DNA from: Gammaproteobacteria bacterium
GTDB lineage: Bacteria > Pseudomonadota > Gammaproteobacteria > Pseudomonadales > Pseudohongiellaceae
Direction of reading: 5' to 3'
DNA: 8,896 bases
NCBI GenBank assembly: GCA_003514305.1
Contig: DORE01000032.1
Span: 1 to 8,896, forward strand
In this document: piece by piece, positions 4,987 through 8,896 of the stretch
Position numbering within the stretch: position 1 is the first letter of the stretch
Layout of the letters: each line of letters begins with the position of its first letter
Made by a program: the position numbers and the translations under genes
Notes under the pieces: generated by a model
The model's input: the letters and a program-made list of their open reading frames with translations, nothing else
The model's database searches: none
Told to the model about the DNA's origin: nothing

Positions 4987-5519
4987 CAGATGTCTTCCGC
5001 CCGCAGTTCAGCAATGGCGGGCAGAAATTCTTCAGCCCAAACTCTCTCATCCAAAACACTGACGTGCCGGTATCGGATCACACCTTCAGAATCGACTAGA
5101 TAGGTCTCTGGAGCTCCGTAGACTCCGAGATCTATGCCAAACCTACCGTTGCTATCCTCAATACTGAATGCAAAAGGATTGCCATTAGTTTCAAGCCAGC
5201 TTCTAGCGAGCTCTGACTGGTCTTTGTAATTCACCCCGATAACCGGTATCTCACCTTCCTCAGACAGACGCATAAAAGTAGGGTGTTCCACGAGGCATGG
5301 CAGACAATAGCTTCCCCAGACGTTCAAAAGGAAAATCTGATCGGGTAGATTAGCGTTGGATATGGTATCTCCGTCCACGGTGGGAAGCTGAAACTCCGGC
5401 ATGGGCTTGTCAATAAGCATTGACGGAAGCTCTTTGGGGTCGAGAAAAAGGCCTCGCCACAGCAGAAGTGCCAAAACTATGAAGCCTGAGACCGGCAAGA
5501 AAAAAGCTAACCTGCCCAT
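4986..5519 (-). CDS. ccmG: Cytochrome c maturation thioredoxin CcmG (DsbE)
   Basis: The 177-residue periplasmic thioredoxin-fold protein is held by an N-terminal membrane anchor (about 4-21). It supplies reductant to CcmH and the apocytochrome CXXCH site. The active site is C72-L-P-C75 in LLNVWGSYCLPCLVEHPTF (64-82). The family motif is normally W-C-X-X-C, but the residue before the first cysteine is Tyr here. GVYGAPET (132-139) holds the conserved cis-Pro137 of the CcmG group, and GVNYKD (95-100) is also typical. The ATG at 5519 has only a weak purine-rich stretch upstream. A 22-codon frame fills the gap after ccmF and overlaps this start, so translation may be coupled. It ends with a one-base overlap with ccmH. 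Confidence 0.95.
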   Translation of the reverse strand: MGRLAFFLPVSGFIVLALLLWRGLFLDPKELPSMLIDKPMPEFQLPTVDGDTISNANLPDQIFLLNVWGSYCLPCLVEHPTFMRLSEEGEIPVIGVNYKDQSELARSWLETNGNPFAFSIEDSNGRFGIDLGVYGAPETYLVDSEGVIRYRHVSVLDERVWAEEFLPAIAELRAEDI

Positions 5520-5575
5520 ATAAATTCTTTCTCAAAAACACTCATCTCTAATGTCCTGACTTTCCCTTCACTCAT
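5507..5575 (-). CDS. Possible 22-codon mini-ORF linking ccmF and ccmG
   Basis: After the ccmF stop (TAG at 5580-5582) come four bases and then ATG at 5575. The frame, starting MSEGKVRTLEMSVFEK, runs to TAG at 5507-5509, four codons inside ccmG and in a different frame. An internal ATG at 5545 has a well-placed AGGA eight bases before it, better than the site before ccmG itself. This may be a coupling device by termination and re-initiation rather than a functional peptide. The evidence is limited to position, so a chance frame is quite possible. Confidence 0.22.
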   Translation of the reverse strand: MSEGKVRTLEMSVFEKEFIWAG

Positions 5576-5579
5576 ACGG

Positions 5580-7583
5580 CTATGAAGCCGCTTGCAATTC
5601 CGGTGCGGCTAGAGCATCAGAGCGCACGCCAGATTTCCCTGCTGCTTTCACTCGCAGCCGGCGGTAACGTTTGTCTGCAGAAGCTAGCGTGCCCCCAAGG
5701 GCCATGAGTATCGCACCGAGCCAGATCCAACGGACAAATGGTTTAACATACAACGTCATTGACCAGGCTCCGGCCCCTTTTTCCTCACCCAGTGTGACAA
5801 AAAGGTCACGGAGGAAGCCTGCGTCGATGGCCATCTCGGTCGACGGAGTTCCACTGGCAACGTAGAGACGGCGCTGAGGATACAACACCGTGAGCAACTC
5901 ATCACCTTTGACTACAGTGAGCTCGGCCTCATCGCCAACATAATTCGGACCTTCAATACGTTCACTTCCTTTAAGCGTGAAAACATATCCACCGAGATTT
6001 ACAGATTCACCGAGGCGAAGTAATACACTCCTTTCTTCAGAGAAGTAACTGGTGAGAGCAGCACCAATAAGCATTACAGCTATCCCAATGTGGGCCAACA
6101 CCATGCCGTAATAACTCAAGCCTAAGGCTTTCAACCCATCAACTTTCGACCGCTTGTTAACGATTTTGTTGCCGATGTCCTTGCTAATGGCAAAGACAAT
6201 CCAGCTGGCAAGAATCAGGGTGACTGTTGCCGCCAAGGAAAATTCTGCAAGCACAATCAAGGGGATTACTAATCCGATCACCAAGCTGGCGAACAGAACT
6301 TTGCTTAGCTGTGCCACTAGATAGGCCGAAGAAGTTCGCTTCCAACGACTTAGTGGTCCGACACCAACAAACACGAACAGCAACATCATTAAGGGCACAA
6401 AAATAGTATTGAAGTAAGGGGGCCCAATACTGATTAGATCGTCAGTAAAAGCCTGATAAACCATCGGAAAAAGAGTCCCAAGAAATATCGAAGCTGCCGA
6501 CACCACCAGGATCACGTTATTTACTAAAAGAAAAAATTCGCGCGAGGTATGTTCAAAACCAAAACTGCCTTTCATCAATGGCGCTCTTAGCGCAAAAAGG
6601 AGCAGTGAACCGCCGATAGAGATGCCCAATATCCCAAGGATAAAAAACCCTCTGGAAGGGTCACTGGCAAACGCATGAACCGAAGTGAGCAGGCCGGAGC
6701 GCGTAATAAAGGTCCCCAACAGGCTGCCCGAAAAAGCTAGTATGGCCAGCAGCACTGTCCAGCTCTTAAACATACCGCGCTTCTCGGTTACAGCCAAAGA
6801 ATGAATCAACGCCGTACCTAATAACCAAGTAATCATAGGCGGATTTTCCACGGGGTCCCAAGCCCACCATCCCCCCCAGCCCAACTCATAGTAGGCCCAC
6901 CAACTGCCCAACGCGATTCCAACAGTCAAGATCGCCCATGCCACATTGGCCCACGGACGAGACCAGCGCGCCCAAGCAGCATCCATCCGACCACTGAGAA
7001 GCGCCGCAATGGCAAAAGCGAAGACGACGGAAAAACCGACATAGCCCATGTAAAGAGTTGGCGGATGCAATATGAAGCCGATATCCTGAAGAGCTGAATT
7101 GAGATCAGCGCCATCAGCTGGAGGCAGAGGCACAATGCGATCAAACGGGTTCGAAGTCGACAGCATGAATAATATATAGCTAAAGATCAGAATACCCAGC
7201 ACACCAAGTACCCGCGCCACAAATTCCGCCGGCACAGTTTTGCTGAACACTCCCACCAACAACATCCATCCGGCCAGCATGAAGGTCCAGAGTAAAAACG
7301 AGCCTTCGTGTCCACCCCAGACCGCGGTAAATTTGTAACGCATAGGCAGCAGGGTATTGGAATGCTGGGCGACGAACGACACTGAAAAATCATCAGTAAC
7401 GAATGCATAAGCCAGCGCGGATATTGCTAACCCGAGAAAAACAAAAACACCAGCGGTTAGCGGACGAGCCATGCTAATCCACACTTGGTTATTGAAGTGG
7501 GCACCCGCGATAGGTAGAACACCCAATAAGGCACTCAAACATAGCGCGAGAATCAAGGAAAAAGAGCCCAGCTCAGGAATCAT
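5580..7583 (-). CDS. ccmF: Cytochrome c haem lyase subunit CcmF
   Basis: A 667-residue polytopic inner-membrane protein that takes haem from CcmE and attaches it to apocytochrome thiols in the periplasm. The conserved histidines are all present. H173 (ILHPPTLYMGY) and H303 (SVHAFASDP) are the periplasmic pair, and H261 and H498 (GMVLAHIG) the transmembrane pair. The first three have the same numbers as in E. coli, and E. coli has H491 for the last. The haem-handling WWD domain is WGGWWAWDPVEN (236-247). The usual continuation A-S-F-M-P-W is P-P-M-I-T-W here (248-253). A periplasmic domain at about 510-615 precedes the last membrane segment (about 620-637), as in the family. The start is ATG 7583, with AAGGA overlapping the ccmE stop codon 11 nt upstream. 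ccmG follows after 60 nt. Confidence 0.98.
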   Translation of the reverse strand: MIPELGSFSLILALCLSALLGVLPIAGAHFNNQVWISMARPLTAGVFVFLGLAISALAYAFVTDDFSVSFVAQHSNTLLPMRYKFTAVWGGHEGSFLLWTFMLAGWMLLVGVFSKTVPAEFVARVLGVLGILIFSYILFMLSTSNPFDRIVPLPPADGADLNSALQDIGFILHPPTLYMGYVGFSVVFAFAIAALLSGRMDAAWARWSRPWANVAWAILTVGIALGSWWAYYELGWGGWWAWDPVENPPMITWLLGTALIHSLAVTEKRGMFKSWTVLLAILAFSGSLLGTFITRSGLLTSVHAFASDPSRGFFILGILGISIGGSLLLFALRAPLMKGSFGFEHTSREFFLLVNNVILVVSAASIFLGTLFPMVYQAFTDDLISIGPPYFNTIFVPLMMLLFVFVGVGPLSRWKRTSSAYLVAQLSKVLFASLVIGLVIPLIVLAEFSLAATVTLILASWIVFAISKDIGNKIVNKRSKVDGLKALGLSYYGMVLAHIGIAVMLIGAALTSYFSEERSVLLRLGESVNLGGYVFTLKGSERIEGPNYVGDEAELTVVKGDELLTVLYPQRRLYVASGTPSTEMAIDAGFLRDLFVTLGEEKGAGAWSMTLYVKPFVRWIWLGAILMALGGTLASADKRYRRLRVKAAGKSGVRSDALAAPELQAAS

Positions 7584-7594
7584 ACTGTAAGTCC

Positions 7595-8056
7595 TTAAGT
7601 TTCGGGTCGTGTAACGGCTCCCTCTGGAGACGTCCCGGCAGCGTCAAGAGCCGCTTTGACTTCTGGCGACATATAATTTTCATCATGCTTCGCCAGCACG
7701 CGCGACGCCTGAAATACACCGGCGCTATCTAGACTGCCTTCGACTACGATTCCCTGTCCCTCGCGAAATAGGTCGGGCAGAATACCCTCATGGTAAATTG
7801 AAACGTCATTGATGTAATCCGTTGCCACGAAACGTACGACGAGACTGTCCACAGCGGACTGCACCGAGCCTTCGCGCACCATCCCGCCAATTCGGATCCG
7901 CTGACCTGCATTCACTTCACCTTGAGCGACTTGAGTTGGCGTGTAGAACAGGTCGATATTTTGGCTCAAAGCATACAAAGTAAGGCCAACAGCAACGCTG
8001 AGACCTGCGGCTATAAACATGATGACGCCCAAGCGCTTACGACGATGAGCTTTCAT
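7595..8056 (-). CDS. ccmE: Haem chaperone CcmE
   Basis: A 153-residue periplasmic haem chaperone with one N-terminal membrane anchor (about 10-30) after the basic MKAHRRKRLG start, then a beta-barrel OB-fold domain. It binds haem covalently through the histidine in LAKHDENYM (121-129), here H124, with Y128 as the axial ligand, equivalent to H130 and Y134 of E. coli. It carries haem from CcmC to CcmF. The residue after the motif is Ser where Pro is usual (MSPEV versus MPPEV), a minor change. The start overlaps the ccmD stop in an ATGA arrangement. GGAGG (8064-8068) stands seven bases before the ATG, the best ribosome binding site among the ccm genes here. The flexible C-terminal tail is short and Ala/Pro-rich, as usual. 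Confidence 0.97.
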   Translation of the reverse strand: MKAHRRKRLGVIMFIAAGLSVAVGLTLYALSQNIDLFYTPTQVAQGEVNAGQRIRIGGMVREGSVQSAVDSLVVRFVATDYINDVSIYHEGILPDLFREGQGIVVEGSLDSAGVFQASRVLAKHDENYMSPEVKAALDAAGTSPEGAVTRPET

Positions 8057-8298
8057 GCCCCGTCCTCCTCGATGACCTCTGAACCAGATGCCGAACCGGT
8101 GTTGGCTCCAATAGGCATTGATTGTGCTTCAGAATTGATTGCATAGCGGCGTTTCAGGTCTCGAATAATTTGCTTGTTTTTGCGCAATGGCCCATACAGA
8201 TTAATTGCAAGAAAGATAACGAACATGCCATATACCGACCAAACGTTGAAGGCATAACCGCCCATCTCAATGAATTCTTGGAAACTTGAAAACTGCAT
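8053..8298 (-). CDS. ccmD: Cytochrome c maturation protein CcmD
   Basis: A small, single-span membrane protein of 81 residues. FIEMGGYAFNVWSVYGMFVI (9-28) has the tyrosine/tryptophan-rich opening typical of CcmD, the membrane segment extends to about residue 35, and a basic cytoplasmic segment (RKNKQIIRDLKRRY, 39-52) follows. The tail after that is Ser/Glu-rich and makes the protein somewhat longer than many CcmD. CcmD associates with CcmABC and is needed to release haem-loaded CcmE. The gene starts 22 nt after ccmC with AAGGA upstream, and its stop overlaps the ccmE start. Sequence is weakly conserved in this family, so gene order is a major part of the evidence. Confidence 0.92.
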   Translation of the reverse strand: MQFSSFQEFIEMGGYAFNVWSVYGMFVIFLAINLYGPLRKNKQIIRDLKRRYAINSEAQSMPIGANTGSASGSEVIEEDGA

Positions 8299-8320
8299 GC
8301 TTCAAAAGTCCTTCGTAGAT

Positions 8321-8896
8321 CTAGCTTTTTGCAACAAGCTCCATGACCCACTGCGCCCTTTTCTCTCTTTGTAAAATTTCGTTGCGAGTCGACATAATGA
8401 GACTAATTGCAAAGAATAAGTACACCGCAAAAATCATGAAGATCAACGGCACCCAAATCTCAGGACCGTTCGCCTGATCTGTCGCCAGTGTAAAGTTTGT
8501 CGATGTCTGATGAAGAGTGTTCCACCAGTCAACTGAGTATTTAATGACTACGACGTTTATACATCCGACAATACTAAGCAATGCACATGCTCGTGATGCG
8601 CCTTCGGAATCTTCCAACGCTGACCTCAGTGAAACCACAGCAAGCAAAAGGAACAACTGCAAAAGCAAAGAAGTCAGTCGTCCGTCCCATATCCACCAAG
8701 TTCCCCACGTATCTACGCCCCAAATGGAGCCGGAGGCTAGCGCAAGGGCAGTGAACCAAGCACCCAGTGGTGCGGCCACCTTGACTACCACATCGGCGAG
8801 TTTCATACGCCACACTAAAAAGATGGTGCCGGATATCGCCATTAGGGGGAAAAAGGCGAGGGAAATACTTGCGACAGGTACATGTACATAAAAAAT
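8321..8896 (-). CDS. ccmC: Haem handling protein CcmC, N-terminus beyond window
   Basis: The frame is open to the right edge and gives 191 residues. An internal Met at 8842 is not the start, because the 18 codons before it (IFYVHVPVASISLAFFPL) contain the conserved haem-ligand histidine of the family. The second ligand histidine is in DWWNTLHQTST, 124 residues later, the same distance as between H60 and H184 of E. coli CcmC. The WWD haem-binding motif is WGTWWIWDGRLTS. CcmC is a polytopic inner-membrane protein. It loads haem on CcmE with the help of CcmA, CcmB and CcmD, which fits its place directly before ccmD and ccmE. About a quarter of the protein is missing from the window, and ccmA and ccmB would be expected beyond it. 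Confidence 0.96.
   Translation of the reverse strand: MFYVHVPVASISLAFFPLMAISGTIFLVWRMKLADVVVKVAAPLGAWFTALALASGSIWGVDTWGTWWIWDGRLTSLLLQLFLLLAVVSLRSALEDSEGASRACALLSIVGCINVVVIKYSVDWWNTLHQTSTNFTLATDQANGPEIWVPLIFMIFAVYLFFAISLIMSTRNEILQREKRAQWVMELVAKS

Noticed and set aside
4744..5103. A 119-codon open frame on the plus strand
   Set aside because: It is a shadow of ccmH and ccmG, with a basic, low-information composition.
8321..8842. ccmC starting at the Met at 8842
   Set aside because: The frame continues to the window edge, and the upstream codons encode the conserved V-H-V-P haem-ligand histidine segment.

Overview
The window looks like a chromosomal segment of a gammaproteobacterium, probably free-living. 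It carries a System I cytochrome c maturation cluster in the order ccmC-D-E-F-G-H-I. Its CcmF has key histidines at or near Escherichia coli numbering, and its long CcmI has TPRs plus an extra C-terminal domain, as in Pseudomonas-like bacteria. The genus cannot be fixed from sequence alone.

Layout. Positions 1-143 (minus strand) hold the N-terminus of an exodeoxyribonuclease III (xthA), cut by the window edge. Positions 144-591 are a long, AT-rich, divergent intergenic region with three clear inverted repeats, a recurrent GTTAC word, a candidate xthA promoter and a candidate rightward promoter. Positions 592-705 (plus strand) encode a 37-residue single-span membrane peptide with a near-perfect ribosome binding site and a hairpin in its leader. 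An 11-codon micro-ORF with an equally strong ribosome binding site follows at 730-765. Positions 766-965 hold no gene I can support, only a bulged hairpin. From 966 to 8896 all genes lie on the minus strand. In transcription order (right to left) they are ccmC (partial), ccmD, ccmE, ccmF, ccmG, ccmH, ccmI, a RhtB/LysE-type exporter, moaA and moaB.

How they work together. CcmC loads haem on CcmE, CcmD helps release holo-CcmE, and CcmF ligates the haem to apocytochrome. CcmG and CcmH keep the apocytochrome CXXCH cysteines reduced, and CcmI chaperones the apocytochrome to CcmF/H. The junctions are tight (ATGA overlap ccmD/ccmE, 1-nt overlap ccmG/ccmH, ribosome binding sites inside upstream genes), so this is probably one operon. 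It runs on, with 24- and 60-nt gaps, into the exporter and moaA-moaB, the first steps of molybdenum cofactor synthesis. This links two cofactor pathways used by periplasmic respiratory enzymes. ccmA and ccmB are presumably just beyond the right edge.

The part least explained by known biology is 240-810. It combines an unrecognised membrane micropeptide, a second micro-ORF, a structured leader and dyad-rich upstream DNA.
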